A stretch of DNA of 64,000 nt from Didymodactylos carnosus (lineage: Eukaryota > Rotifera > Eurotatoria > Philodinida > Philodinidae). This document shows positions 49,591-62,708 of this stretch, in pieces (positions within the stretch are counted from its first letter, which is position 1; every line of letters begins with the position of its first letter). The translations under genes were made by a program, and so were the position numbers. Location: NCBI GenBank assembly GCA_905250885.1, contig CAJNOQ010000061.1, positions 22,524-86,523 of the forward strand, in the 5' to 3' direction. The notes under the pieces were generated by a model. That model saw only the letters and a list, made by a program, of their open reading frames with translations, ran no database searches and was not told the DNA's origin.

Positions 49591-49972
49591 CATTGGACAA
49601 AAAGAACTGGAACGTAGCGATCACTACTTAAATCACTATGAAAAATACAATGCGAATAGTCTCAAAAAGAGAAACAAAAACAAATTCTTAGCATTTACTG
49701 TAGTTCAAATTTGTCTTTGCTACTTTCAGAGTTGTGATCACAATTTTGATTTAAAGCGATTGGTACTCTATGGCTGATCAAACAACCATTTTTTCAGGTC
49801 TGATTACATTTAACTACATTGATTGATTTATTCCTCTGTTATGGCTGTCAGATCTTATAAATATTCTTCGTCAAAACTATTTTCTGTACAGGTCTGTGTG
49901 GATCATCATACAGCCAAAGAGATCAATTGATGCAGTCGAGTAGAGCACAATACTTACAACTATCTTAAATCG
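49591..49972. repeat. Left arm of a 385-base inverted repeat between SNRK and Ran
   Basis: It is the reverse complement of 52621-53005, from CATTGGACAAAAAGAA to TATCTTAAATCG. The only difference I can find is three extra bases (GAA) in the other arm near its outer end. A plus-strand frame runs through it to a stop just after LVLYG, but I see no family resemblance. Confidence 0.9.
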
Positions 49973-52620
49973 TATTCTAGTTTCTCAAGAACTGCGTTTG
50001 TTTCCTCATTTTATCTGTAGTCAAAGACTTTCAAAAAGATTCAGAGTATGGTAGAAGCAGTCTAAGTCCTAGACTGCAAGAGCCATATAATATTGACATG
50101 GATGAAATAAGAACTGGAATTTTTGTAAATAAAGATTTTTTATAGCTAATAAAAATTTAACTGATTTTTCTTTATGTTCGTTTATTTGCTTCGTTAAGAA
50201 TCGTCCAAAGAAGTGAAAATAAGATAATTATATAGAAAATTTTATGGCCAGCATTTTAGTAATAAACGTCATTTTTGTAATTTTTTTCTCTTTATTTTTA
50301 AATTCGTGTAGAGGTCAAAACATCTCAAAAAATTAAAATTTTTTCCCAGCGTTAGTCCCGAATGTTCCACTGAACAAATATTTCAGAATTTGTACTTTAG
50401 AATAAAAATTTAGCGAAAGCGACGCCGAATTTTTTTGATGACTGGAATAGCGTTTAGAAAAGCTTAGTTCGCCACATTTCTGATGGATATAATTTGCATG
50501 TTCCTTTGTGGTTCTTTGTAAAAATCAAAAAGAACACATTGAAATTATGCTAAGATTGAAAAACAATCAACATCAGCTCATCTCCAAGTCCGCTAAAAAT
50601 CTCTCAACTTCGGAATTTAATTTCCCAGTCTGGAAACAAAAGCTTCATAAATTTAATGTCAAAAATGTTGAGTCAACCGTAGTGCATAGAATACGTTAAA
50701 AAAGTATAAACTAACCTGAAATAAACATCCCATAGTTCAATAGAAATCGCCGTCTTGTATGTTAACAATAGGCAAAAGACTTATGATGGAACAAGTCAGA
50801 AAGATACATAATTTTTCGATCAGCTATTCAAACTTAACACTAACATTTTCTTCATAATCATTTCTTTTTGTGCATTGATTCTTGTTCCATGGTTTCTGAA
50901 TCTTCCATCTTTTATTTTTTTATCTATCTGTTTTTACATGCTTACTGATAAACTATATTATTTGTTGATTTAGTTTTATTCTCACTCGTACTGTCAAATT
51001 TTAATAATAAAATTATCGTGTATGGTAACAATGTTTTCAAACAATTTTCATTCAATATATTGATGTTTTAGTTAGATTCTTGGTAATATGGCTCAATTTT
51101 TTACCACACGCAACTATTATCAAGTATTCTATCGTATGTAAAATTAAATTCTCATATAAATGCTCAACTATAGCCTTTCTCGTTTTCTATTCAAACAATC
51201 CACGATACAACGTCATTTTCACTAAAAGATAACAAAAAAAACATTTACTCTGTGAAAACAGCATGTTATTATGGGAGATAGTTTGTCGACGAGATTAGAA
51301 TCTTCGTATGTGTGTAATGACTCATGCAGTGTCAAAATTTCGTACATTTCGTTGCAAAACATTTGGAAAATTGAATGAAGAATGATAATCTCGATTATTT
51401 ACCCAAGCATGCGGATAATGTTACGTTTCCCTGTGAAATCAACAATATAAATGAAAGCGATGTTGACACACGCATGCATCGGTGAAAGTGAGAATGCATC
51501 GCTTCAATTAAACACATATTAAAAAGGCCGAGCAATTATTCAACCTTATTTCAGATACGCAGGGCATTGTTTATTTACTATTGTTATCGTTTGCTCTTAT
51601 TATTATTTATTCTCACCCGTTTCTCTTACTTTTCGTTACTTTCTTCTAAACATTACCATTACATTAATAAGTTTTTCTTCAATCATATTTGAGTTATATA
51701 CGTAAGCAAATCAGCAACTTCATTGGACGAAAATTTAACATTTAATCAACAAAAAATTAAAAGAGATTTTATCAACTAACTGAAGTCAAGGCACTTTACA
51801 GTTAGATCATATACGATTTTTTTGCTACTTAGTTGATACTTAGAGGGTTTAATACAGCGCCCTCTATCGCAGTGAGTGGATACTCAACATACAGTACTCC
51901 ACAATAAACTCAATTTCTTGAATTTTTGCGTTGATTATAACGGTTTGTTCCTCAATTCTCCCAGTCATAATGTGTTCAAGATATTTGATAGAACTAAGCC
52001 GAGACTTAACTTTGGGTCTTAACCGACGAGTGTGTCGATAGTTCTCCTTCAAGTGTTTGGTAAGAAGACGAAATGTGCAAGAAATCAAATGTGCAAAGTG
52101 CAAAATGCTTAGTTGTAGAGAATTCATTCGATTTGTATTTTAAAGAAATTTTCCAATGTATAACCCTCTATGATGGACACTTCTTCCTTTCTTTCTTTCT
52201 TACGCCATGACTCATATCAATTCGAAAGAAACCTGAAAGAAACAATGAGCTATAGTCATTCGTATAGGTACGTCGTCTGTATTGTTGTCATAAAACGTGG
52301 TTATGTGTGTGTGCTGTTTCATTTCACTTTCTTTCCACTTCAGTCTGTGGGATCTTCTCGTTCTTGTTTTTCCCGTTGAACACACAAGATGAGTGATGAA
52401 TTGACGACGATGAATGTCGTGTTTCGATTCATCACAGAAACTTCTGGAATGATGATTTTTTTCTGTTTTTTTCAAAGGAAAAACATTTCAACATTACATT
52501 ATTATGTCGCGCAATGTTTTTCTCTCCAAAACTCAACTAATGCCCGTTGTTTCTTACTTTTTTTATAATATTGTTTTAGAGATTTAGATGGATTAAGCAC
52601 ATTGAGAGTTTAAGGAGGAG

Positions 52621-53005
52621 CGATTTAAGATAGTTGTAAGTATTGTGCTCTACTCGACTGCATCAATTGATCTCTTTGGCTGTATGATGATCCACACAGA
52701 CCTGTACAGAAAATAGTTTTGACGAAGAATATTTATAAGATCTGACAGCCATAACAGAGGAATAAATCAATCAATGTAGTTAAATGTAATCAGACCTGAA
52801 AAAATGGTTGTTTGATCAGCCATAGAGTACCAATCGCTTTAAATCAAAATTGTGATCACAACTCTGAAAGTAGCAAAGACAAATTTGAACTACAGTAAAT
52901 GCTAAGAATTTGTTTTTGTTTCTCTTTTTGAGACTATTCGCATTGTATTTTTCATAGTGATTTAAGTAGTGATCGCTACGTTCCAGTTCTTCTTTTTGTC
53001 CAATG
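52621..53005. repeat. Right arm of the inverted repeat, just upstream of Ran
   Basis: It pairs with 49591-49972. It ends 174 bases before the Ran start codon, so it may include part of the Ran promoter or 5' untranslated region. Sequences outside and inside the two arms do not match each other. Confidence 0.9.
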
Positions 53006-53179
53006 GTGCGTTGCTTGATAAAAGGCGGCAACGAATTTTGTTTTTAATAGTACATTCCTGACGATAATACAGTATCAGTTTATCGGAATTATCTGTACTG
53101 CTTTAATTCTAGATTGCTGTATTGTGTTTGAAATCTCTAAATCTTATTTTTCTTGAACAAAAAGAAACCGAACAATCAA

Positions 53180-54009
53180 ATGGCTCAACCACAACAAGCA
53201 CCAGAATTTAAACTTGTTTTAGTTGGAGATGGTGGTGTTGGTACGCATTCTGGAAGATAATATCTCTTTTTTACTATAACTGTTCCGTATTTTTAGGTAA
53301 AACAACGTTTGTGAAACGACATCTAACGGGTGAATTTGAGAAAAAATATAACGCAACTGTTGGTGTTGAAGTGCATCCATTACAATTTCAAACAAATCGT
53401 GGTTTGATTGTTTATAATGTTTGGGATACAGCTGGACAAGAAAAATTTGGAGGTAAGACCTTTAGATGTCGATAACTTTTTTGAATTTTAATAGTGTGTT
53501 TGGTTTCTTTAGGTTTAAGAGATGGTTACTACATTGGTGGCCAATGTGCAATTATTATGTTCGATGTGACGTCACGTATTACATATAAAAATGTTCCCAA
53601 TTGGCATAAAGATCTTATTCGTGTTTGTGAAAATATACCAATTGTATTGTGTGGTAATAAAGTTGATGTTAAAGATCGAAAAGTTAAAGCCAAAGCCATT
53701 ACATTTCATCGTAAAAATAATATGCAATATTATGATATTAGCGCGAGAAGTAATTATAATTTTGAAAAACCGTTTTTATGGTTGGCACGAAAATTGGCTG
53801 GCGATCCAAACTTAGAATTTGTTGGTATGTATTCGTCTTTCTTTTCTCTCTTTGGCTTTTGTTTAGACTAATATAACTTTTTTCTTATAGCTATGCCTGC
53901 ACTTATGCCACCCGATGTACAAATGGACAAAGAGACAATTCAGAAATATGAAATTGAAATACAAGAAGCACAAAATGCAGTCTTGCCAGATGATGATGAG
54001 GATTTGTGA
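53180..54009 (+). CDS. RAN: Ran GTPase (nuclear transport), 4 exons
   Basis: Exons: 53180-53240, 53297-53452, 53513-53824, 53891-54009; 215 residues, the normal length. Ran drives nucleocytoplasmic transport and spindle assembly through its GTP gradient across the nuclear envelope. All G-protein motifs are present: GDGGVGKTTF (P loop), the switch I/effector region ending [28 protein letters not shown] (switch II, with the Gln used in GTP hydrolysis), NKVDVKDRK (guanine specificity) and [15 protein letters not shown]. The C-terminus ends in the acidic DDDEDL tail that Ran shares with few other small GTPases, and there is no C-terminal cysteine for prenylation, as expected for Ran. Splice sites are canonical and all phases match. 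The start [18 protein letters not shown] matches the family N-terminus. Confidence 0.98.
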
Positions 54010-54638
54010 ATGATTGTGGTAATCGTTAATATTTTTTTCAACAAATAGATTTAATAATTTAGGTAAACCAGAAAATGAAGATTAGGAATACAAATCCAGC
54101 ACAACATCAATACGAGGACAAATTTTTTTCTTTCTTTTTTTGTTGCTGTTAATACACTTATTTTTCGCTTTTCTGTTCATCTATAAAAACATTTTGATGT
54201 AAAAAAAACACAAAAAAATAGTCACTTTTTTGAAAAGTAATAAACAAAGGAAAATTAATTAAACACAGGCAGCAACAAAAGCTTTCTCCAGTGCTGATTT
54301 CTCTTTCTACAGTGAGCTAATTGATACTAACTAATAGCACTAGTTGATCAACGGACTGACACAGATCTTTATTTTATAAGTTTTTGATCATATTGTCAAG
54401 CTTCAAATACCAGATACAGCGTTTGAAAGATTATGGATTTTTTAATGTGAAAACACATTTGATAGAAATTATAAAAAAATAATCAACAACACGTACGTGT
54501 ATACAACGTAACATACACAGTGAAAACATAAATTCTATATATTGTACAAAAATACATCAAATGACTAGTTAAAAAAAGTAACAAAAATAAAAATGTATGT
54601 TCAGTTCGTCCAATATTTTTAGATTAGTTCAAGATAGA
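54010..54638. other. Convergent 3' region between Ran and the PCGF gene
   Basis: About 630 bases separate the two stop codons. The sequence is AT-rich and probably shared by the two 3' untranslated regions. AATAAA-like signals occur near 54237-54250. No gene or repeat is seen. Confidence 0.6.
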
Positions 54639-57600
54639 TTAGGACGAAGCGCCATTCACAGTAGTGAGGGATATTGAGGATGATGCCAGTACATTTGCCG
54701 AACAATTAGAAGAAAGTGTGAGTGATGAAGAACGCGATGAATGATGATTTGATTTTGAAGAGTGATTTTGTTTCGATTTATCATTTTCTCCACGAGAACA
54801 TGAATGAAAAGAATTAGATGATGATGTTCGTGTCAATGAGAGCAGATTATCTTGAGTGCTTAGTGGAGTAGGTAAATCGGTTGATGGCGATGTTAGCGGT
54901 TCTGAGTTGTGAAAGGGATTTAAAGGTGCAATGATATCTGTTGACGTTTCATTCGTGTCCAACTTTGATTTACTTTCAATAAAATCTTTCAAACTAACTG
55001 AATTTAAATCATGAGGTGTTTTCGACGTTGGATCTGTAGAATAATTTTTGATAGAAGAACGCATTCTTGATAAATGTGTAATATCAAATGGTGGTGCCCA
55101 TGAGTTTGGGGGCGAAGTAAAGAATCTGGGATCACATGCGTTCATTATCATTGCAGCAGATGGATCAATAAGATAAGAATAATTGAAAATGTTAAAAAAA
55201 GCTGCATGTTGTTGAAACATTTGTTGTTGATTTGGTGATAAGAATGCATTAGGTAAACTGTTACAATTTGACATTCTTCGCTTAATAACTGTGGATTCTT
55301 CTTCGCTATGCGTTTGTGAAGTATTTTTGGATGCTTTTTTTGTTTTGTTTTTGCTTGTTGAAGACGTCGAACAGGATGTTTTACGACTACGTTTAATGAG
55401 AATATCTTTTATTGATACCTCTTGTTTATCTTCCTTTTTACTAAGGTCATCTAAACATAAAAAAGTATCGAATCCAGTCTATGAATCTGAATAATGGAAA
55501 ATCAATTACTATTTTCGTGTTTCGTTGAATATTCTTTGTTTTTATGGGATGATGAAGATGTTTGTTCAATTACTCTGCTGCCATTCGACTCTTCTTTGTG
55601 ATATGGTTCACAAACTTGAACGATTTTCTCGTTAATCGGTAATATCTTTGACAGACGTCTCTTCGTGTTGGGTCGTAGAATACCAGCATCTCTAAAAATA
55701 GAACACTTTTTTAATAAATCTGGATAAAAGATCTTTTACTAGATTCAACTTACTCTTTTTCAGCGATTTTATTGTTTGATATTTGTTTTGGAAGGTCATC
55801 GATTGACATGACCATCTTATTTTGTTTTTGTTCTATACAATTATTTATCGTTGAATTTAAGGGTGAAACAGTTGCAATTGGTTTTACTAATTTTAATATT
55901 GGTCGTCCAGCATTAGATGTTCGTCCATTCTCTGAACTATTGCTATTAATGGATGTTATAGATGTAAATGTTGGTTCATCCGTCAACACTTTATTTGCTT
56001 CTTTAATAACATCGGAATAAGAATGAGTGTTTCTCATTTGTGCACTATCATCTGGACGATCAATTATTGGAGACAAAATTTCTTCCTTATGAACATCAAC
56101 TGATTTTGAAATAACAAAATCGGATGATTTTACTGAACAATATGGCTTATCAATCGAATGATCTGGTGTTGCTTCAACAAAATCAATCGAAGATACGTCA
56201 CTCCTAATTATTGACAAATCCAAATTATTATTCACTGAACATTGTTCTGCGCTATCATTTGGTTTCATAATATAAGAATTACAATTAGTTGGTGAATTCA
56301 TTGTTTTTATTTTCAAATTTGTTGTATCATCCAAAGCATGTTGTCTTTCTAAAATTGAACAGCCACGTACATTTATTTTCGCACTGCTCTTGTCAGAAAA
56401 TCATACCGTTTGTAGGTATCTCTAAATTCTGTTTTTTTGTCTCATTTTGATTATCAGATGATTCGTCGATGATCGCTCTAAAATAACAAAGACCATGTCA
56501 CAGAAACCAGTAGTCTGATCCATAAAAGGAATTAAAATTGTTTTCTTTTCTTCCTTTATAGACATTTTTTTCTAAAGATTGGTGAGAGAGTAGCAGACTT
56601 AGAAACCTTTTGATTGATTGATTTTGAAAAAATTTTCTCGTAAATATTATTTCGATTTGTAGATACCATACCGTTTGAATATCTGTGGCTTTATTTTCAT
56701 AGTATCTTCATCATTATCAGCATTGTGTTTAGTTGTTGATGTATGCGTCGTCGAATTTAATGTATAATTGATCGGTGTGGCCATAGATGTAACTGTATTA
56801 CAATGAAGCATTATTGCATTGTGTTCTTTCAGTGGTATAATTTCATTTTCAAACTGTTGTTGTTCTGTTTTTTGTAACAAAACTTTATTTGGACTAATGG
56901 AGGATAAATTTGATGATGGTGTTATAGGAAGAAATGAACTTAGACCATTGAATGACGTAGATGTTGGTGAATTATTACTTGTATGAGAATAATATGTTTT
57001 GATTGTTGTTGATTTATGTTCATTATCTAATTTCTAAACAATAACAATAGAAGAATGATAATTGTTAATTTCACTCATGATGTTTTGTTAGAACTTACGA
57101 CTTCAGTTTTATTCTCTGATGGTGCTAAATTAAATATATTTGTTCCATTTTTTAATATCATACCAGCTGGTAATGCCAGTATCGTTGCACCACGAGGCAT
57201 AATCAATGGTTGTGTTGTTGATTTTACAGTATGTTGTTGTCGTTTGTGTTCACTATTAATTCGTTTGACTTTTCGATTATATTTTTTTTTTATTGGAGTT
57301 ATAATTGAATTCACTTTACATGGACTTTTAATTAGAAATGTTACTGGCAAATTTTCTGGAGTCAAAGATGGTTGTAAAACGGGTTGTTGTGTTTGTTCTT
57401 CGTTGTTATTTTCAATAATTGTATTTATTTTTAAACTGGAACAGAGTAGTGTTTCTTCTATCAGCTCTTCTGATTGTTGTTTATCATTTGTAACAAGTGT
57501 TTCTTCATTACTTTCATCTAAAAGATCTTCTTGATACTCTTTACGTATTCTATAAAATAGATGAAATTGTGATGTTTTCTTTCTTCGCCAACCGTATATA

Positions 57601-58400
57601 TTTACTATATCGTTTAATGTAAAATGATCTTTGATTAGTAGTTCATCATACATAATATCAATGATTAAACGAGGAGTTATATCGGGTAAACATAATGATT
57701 TTTTTAAAAATTTTTTTAGTATACAAATAGGCAAATTTGATGAACACTGTAAATAATGATGATGAGATGATTTATCAATTAAATTTTTATTAAATTCATC
57801 TTGTTGATATGGTTCTGTTTTCACATCAGTCACTAGAGATTGTTGCTCATCGTCAACAACATCACTACTATTTGTTAATTTTCCTTTTTCATTATATTCA
57901 ATTAAAACGTTCATTAATTCAACTATGTCATCTGTTTTCAATATTATTTCACTTAATTCTCCTAATTCTTCTTCGGGAAAACAACTGTTTAATTGTATTG
58001 CTGAATCGTTTTGAGAATAAAATTGACGTCGTTCAAACATTTCATTTTTAAATAAATTTGGTATGATTTTATAGACAAGATATTGTAAATTACGATCTTT
58101 TTTCAACGATAATAGAGGTTTAGCTGGATGAGGAGTACAATAACATATTGGACAAGTGTTATTTTCATCATTATTAAAATAATTCACAATACATGTACGA
58201 CAAACTAAATAAAACAGAGAAGAAGAAAAAATAAACAAAATAGTTCATATAATCAATATTTATAAACAACAGATGTTATTTGACATACATGAATGAAGAC
58301 ATTCGGTAATGGTACACGCATCGATGAGATATCCGTCACATAATTTACAAATAAGATATTCATTAAGATCATTTACATTTATTCTATGTTTAATACTCAT
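54639..58400 (-). CDS. PCGF: Polycomb group RING finger protein (Psc/PCGF type), 7 exons
   Basis: Exons in gene order: 58400-58289, 58204-57099, 57033-56672, 56477-56407, 56348-55754, 55691-55510, 55450-54639; about 1079 residues. PCGF proteins pair with RING1 in PRC1, which ubiquitinates histone H2A and represses developmental genes. The N-terminal RING is split by intron 1: [33 protein letters not shown] and CPICYC provide the C3HC4 ligands. A RAWUL domain follows at about residues 200-270: [20 protein letters not shown], then [17 protein letters not shown], with the Tyr-x-Trp-Arg-Arg pattern of the family. The remaining ~800 residues are Ser/Asn/Thr-rich and look disordered. Vertebrate PCGFs have 240-350 residues, whereas fly Psc and Su(z)2 have long disordered C-termini needed for chromatin compaction, so this resembles the Psc layout. 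The exact PCGF subgroup is not resolved. Confidence 0.92.
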
Positions 58401-60149
58401 TCTTCCACTGTAAATCTAAAATGTAAATTGGAAAAAAATTTAGAATGATATAGTAGTTACACCTTTTTCCGTCATATAAAAAAAAAAAAGTTAGAAAAGA
58501 CCAAAAATTTTATCATATGGCTAAACAACGAAATGTTGTCCAATTGTTTTGAGCTTTTCAAGTATACATAGTTTCAATCTTAAATTGATTATTAACAATT
58601 CGTTAAAAAAAGTTGAATAATAAAGAATCTGTGCTACTTGTGTACTTACTTCTTTTTAATGAAGGAAAAAATTTATTGGATATCGTTGTTTCAAAAAATT
58701 AACTTTTTTCTTTTGATAAAACGTCACATGAATGAAGCCTCTAATTGTTCAATGAGAACTTTTTCATTTATGTTTTTCTCAAACAATATGCATCTCAACT
58801 GTACAGACTGGACGTCAGTGTAGTCGTTCTGTAGTTTAAAAAATACTTACGAGAGACAGAGACAAAAAGAGAGAGAGAAAAAAAAGCTACTAAAGATACA
58901 CTGTTCAGTAACGCTGCCCCATATACGTGTGTATGTGTATATATCATAATCATAGATTTAAAATGTTGTGCATATGTTCAAAAAAAGAACAGGAAGAAAA
59001 AGGGGAGAGGGAAAGGAAAATGTCCACTTTTATCGTGTTGAATTTGTGGTCATTTTTTTCTTTTTCTATGAGTCGTTCGCTTGTCTAGTTTATAATAATA
59101 TTCTCTCATTCTCCTATCCAACTGGTTCATTCCGTGACATCGCGCACGTTTGCGATTATGATTACTTTTCAAGAGAAGAATCGAAAAAGGAAAAGAAAAA
59201 TAAGCGAATAGAATTTTATGTCGTATCAGAATTGATTGTAAAACTCGATTGGCTCAATTTATTCAAAGAAACATGATATTTTTTTCTCTCAATTGAACGA
59301 CTTTCATCATTTATCAGATCTAATGATTGAATTCTATAAATTATCACCATTACTATTCTATATTCGGAAAATAATTACAAGGTGAAAAAAGAAAAGCTAT
59401 GATATAAATGATTGTTTCGTTGATGAGAATTTCAGTTTAAAAATAAAGTAACGGACGTAAGTGAGATAATTTGTTATGAATAATTATAGATTCTCTAAAT
59501 GAACTTTTCATAATTCAAATCTATGAGACAATCTGATTGTAAATGATATTTAAAAAATTAATAATCTCTGATAACTTCTATAGTATTATTTTGAGAATAA
59601 AGACTAAAATTATCAAAATGTTGATTTATTATGGTTGATCAATCAAATCCGAGCAAAATATTCATAAATAATCAATATGTTAACAAATGTTAAAGACAAA
59701 TATTTCACATATTCTTTTAATAAAATTAATCTGGCGACAAAACAAAATTAAAAATATATAGAAGTTTTCACATGATTTCCTCTTCAAATGTCTTTACTAG
59801 ATTCGTTTCTGCCATCGTTCGGAGAGAAGAGTTTCATAAGATTTTCTGCGTGAAAATACTGTTACAAGTAGTTATTATAAGTAGTTATTTTTTATGTTAC
59901 ATTACTGTGTTTCTCATCTGTTTTTTCTTAACCCTCTTTGACGAAGATTTAATTCTACGCTTTATGGAAGCGAATGTCATCTAGTGACCCATATATCGAT
60001 GAGAACTTTAAATTGAATTTGATATTGATGTATTTTATTGGACAATATTCTTAAGTGCAGACATTCATATGAACAGCTCACTGTCTAGACTGGACTAAAT
60101 CGAAGTTTGGGCGCCCACATATAGATTAAATCGAGTTTGAATGAAAGAT

Positions 60150-60465
60150 GCGTGAAACATATCACTGGAACAAGAAAAATAAAATTGGTTTGAGTTGCTG
60201 AAAAGTGCTTTTTCGTATCCAGCACCCTCAATAACCCAGAAGATTTTCTATTTTTGACGAGGAGTACTTCCGAAAGTACAGGAAAAATTTTAGAAACAAA
60301 AGGGCGCCAAAAAATTTTCATGGAAAAATAATATTAGTTTGAAAATCTTTCCTAAACTTTTGAAAGTACCCCTCGCCAAACGAGTGTGCAAAAAAAAAGC
60401 ACAAACAAAAATGCACTTTTCAGCAACTCAAAACGAACTTTATTTTTGTTCCGGTGATATGCGAA
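60150..60465. mobile_element. Small inverted-repeat element
   Basis: The left arm at about 60152-60212 reads AACATATCACTGGAACAAGA through GAGTTGCTGAAAAGTGC. The right arm at about 60402-60463 is its complement (GCACTTTTCAGCAACTC through TTCCGGTGATATGCG). The centre is about 190 bases with no coding capacity. The target duplication is not identified. Confidence 0.6.
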
Positions 60466-60624
60466 TCGACAATGAGCGGTTGTTTTAACTGATAAACACG
60501 TAATCAGGTTTGAATATCGTGACTATTATTATTTATGTTACATTGAAAAGCTGTCAGCCGGGAGCAATTGTCCCTCCTGGAAAAAAATATCAGGGACAAC
60601 CCACTTGTTCTGTGAACAGAGGTG

Positions 60625-60935
60625 GGCAAGTCCGATCACTTCCAAGTCCAACAGAATTTTTTTTTGTGAAGTCCGAATCAAGTCCAAATTCGAGTTGAAG
60701 TTCTTCGTAGCAGTTTCTGCACTATACAGTATGTCATAATCATATGTGACGGGTAAATAAATTTTATCGATACATAGGTGCATGTTTGACAAGGATTAAT
60801 AAATTAGGTATCAGATTATACTCATTCCGTTGTTGAATGTAAAAGATTTTAAACTCTTGGACTTCAAACGACTTGATAAACAAATCCCCAAGTCCAAGTC
60901 CGTCGAAAAAACCTTCAAGTTCGGACTTGGACTTT
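60625..60935. repeat. AAGTCC-rich foldback sequence
   Basis: Several copies of AAGTCC(A) occur near 60628-60685 (CAAGTCCGATCACTTCCAAG) and again near 60890-60930 (CCAAGTCCAAGTCCG, TTCGGACTTGGACTT), the latter in both orientations. It may be a decayed inverted-repeat element. Boundaries are uncertain. Confidence 0.4.
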
Positions 60936-62318
60936 TTCAACTTTGTCTGTGAAGAATTATATTTCACATCAGTGTATTTTCTTAAAATTCGACGTAAAAA
61001 TACAGAACAATTGAAGATATGTTTAATTGCAAAATTACGTATGTCTCTAGCAAGTACGCTTCTGCATATACCACTCTAGAAAGTTTATTGACCCTCCTAG
61101 AAAAAGTTTCCAGCCCCGTCTATGTTATGTTATCATCATTATCATTTGCTAAATAAAAATTGGGAGTATCGACAAAGAAAGCATTTCTTATTATGTTCAT
61201 TTGAGTTAATCTAGTGTAACATTACTATTAGAGAAAATCAAATTCATTCTCATTTTGAGTACTCAAACTTACACTTCTGTATCACATCATTTAAACTCTT
61301 AGCATTTGACAAAAGGCTGTTGTTTTACAAATTTTCAACTTATCCAGTTCAGCTGTGTTGACTTATAAAAAGAAAAAAGATTATCTTTGAGAAAATTATC
61401 AGTGTGAAGACAAACAGTAATGATTGGAACAATCAACGAAGGTGTGCGAAAATATCTGTAGCGAGTCGATCATCTCAATATAGGAGACTTGTAAAAAAAA
61501 ATGAGTTTCTTGCTGGAAAATGATCTGCAACATCGCCAAATATTTCTATCAAATATACTCGAAATAAGTTTAACATTATATCAATCTTTCTATACAGACT
61601 TAACTTTTAATTAATGTGCATGGAGATTGTGGGCGCATAAATGAACATGTTCAAGTAATTAGTGGGTTAACTATTTTAGGTTTCCACGTTGTTTTAATTT
61701 TTATTATGCTCTGGAATTCGATGAACAGCAAAGGCTTAAATTAATTCGATCCTACCAAAACTTTTCAAAAATAAAGTCTACTGGGCTTTTCGGAAAAAAC
61801 CATTTATTGTAGACAATTAATAAATCTCAACTACCTCAAAAACTCATTACGCTATAATAGCTGTCAGACTCCGTATGGACTAGTCTCAGGTCATAGCATA
61901 ATTCAGTGTAGTCCATGGATTGGACTTTTTTGAAATGATGGACTGGAATTAGATTGGTTTAAAATCAGTGAGTCTTTAGATTAGAATAGAAATATCGTTC
62001 GCTGACAAATTGGTTACCTAAGTATTCCAGACAAGGCTCAGGAAAAGAGCTAGCGAGGTATCTCAGGTGCCTTCAAATTGCTGTTCGAATCGTCCACGTC
62101 GCAATTAATGACGTATATATGCTATTATCTATTCACAGGATCTCTAGGAGAGTTACCGTCAGAACAAGCTGTTCTTCCTTTTGGCTCGGTTCAGAAAAGT
62201 CTATTGGACTGAAAGTGAAAACCTTGTCTGTAAAAGAAAGAGTAGCACATATTGTATATATTACACTTAAAAAGATATGTCGCAAATTGCGACACACTTT
62301 TTACGTTGAGGCTGCAAC

Positions 62319-62700
62319 CAGAGTTGGAACCGGTCCGGTAGAAATCGGTATTTCACCGGTTAAAACTTTTGTCCTTTTACCCCGTTTTTCGTCAAAAATT
62401 GAAAATTTCACGTCTTTTTCAGTCAGAATAAGTAAGACGATGCTCAAGACAGATATTACTTTCATCACTTGATGTAAGGTTAAATGTTATAGACTCGTTA
62501 TTGTCAAGGTTCTTTCACATGTGCTCGCAAACTATTTCGGTTCTGAGGGAAATTATTTCTGAAAATCGGTTTTCAAAAAACTTCGCCGGTTTTTCGCCCG
62601 TATTTTACCGGTTTTTCACTGGTTTGAGTTATAATTTCAACTGATCAGTTTATCGGCCGGACCGGACCGGTTTATGGTCTCTTAACCGGTTCCAGCACTG
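62319..62700. mobile_element. hAT-type MITE with 8-base target duplication
   Basis: The left end is CAGAGTTGGAACCGGTCCGG and the right end, read inward, is CAGTGCTGGAACCGGTTAAG. Both fit the CAGNG start typical of hAT transposons. The flanks are GCTGCAAC (62311-62318) and GCTGCGAC (62701-62708), an 8-base duplication with one change, also typical of hAT. The interior contains many copies of ACCGGT or CCGGTTTTT. It is 382 bases with no transposase. An open frame at 62119-62472 runs into it by chance. Confidence 0.85.
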
Positions 62701-62708
62701 GCTGCGAC

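Larger units (their letters stand above)
49015..53179. other. Region between SNRK and Ran
   Basis: It holds the SNRK 3' untranslated region, an inverted copy of part of a SNRK exon, two long inverted arms and the Ran promoter. Between the arms (49973-52620) the sequence is AT-rich without a coding frame or transposase that I recognise. Confidence 0.55.
58401..62318. other. Non-coding region upstream of the PCGF gene
   Basis: The first part should contain the PCGF promoter. Open frames at 58638-59276 and 59772-59984 are short and compositionally biased. A small inverted-repeat element lies at 60150-60465, and AAGTCC-rich sequence lies at 60625-60935. I see no gene. Confidence 0.45.
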
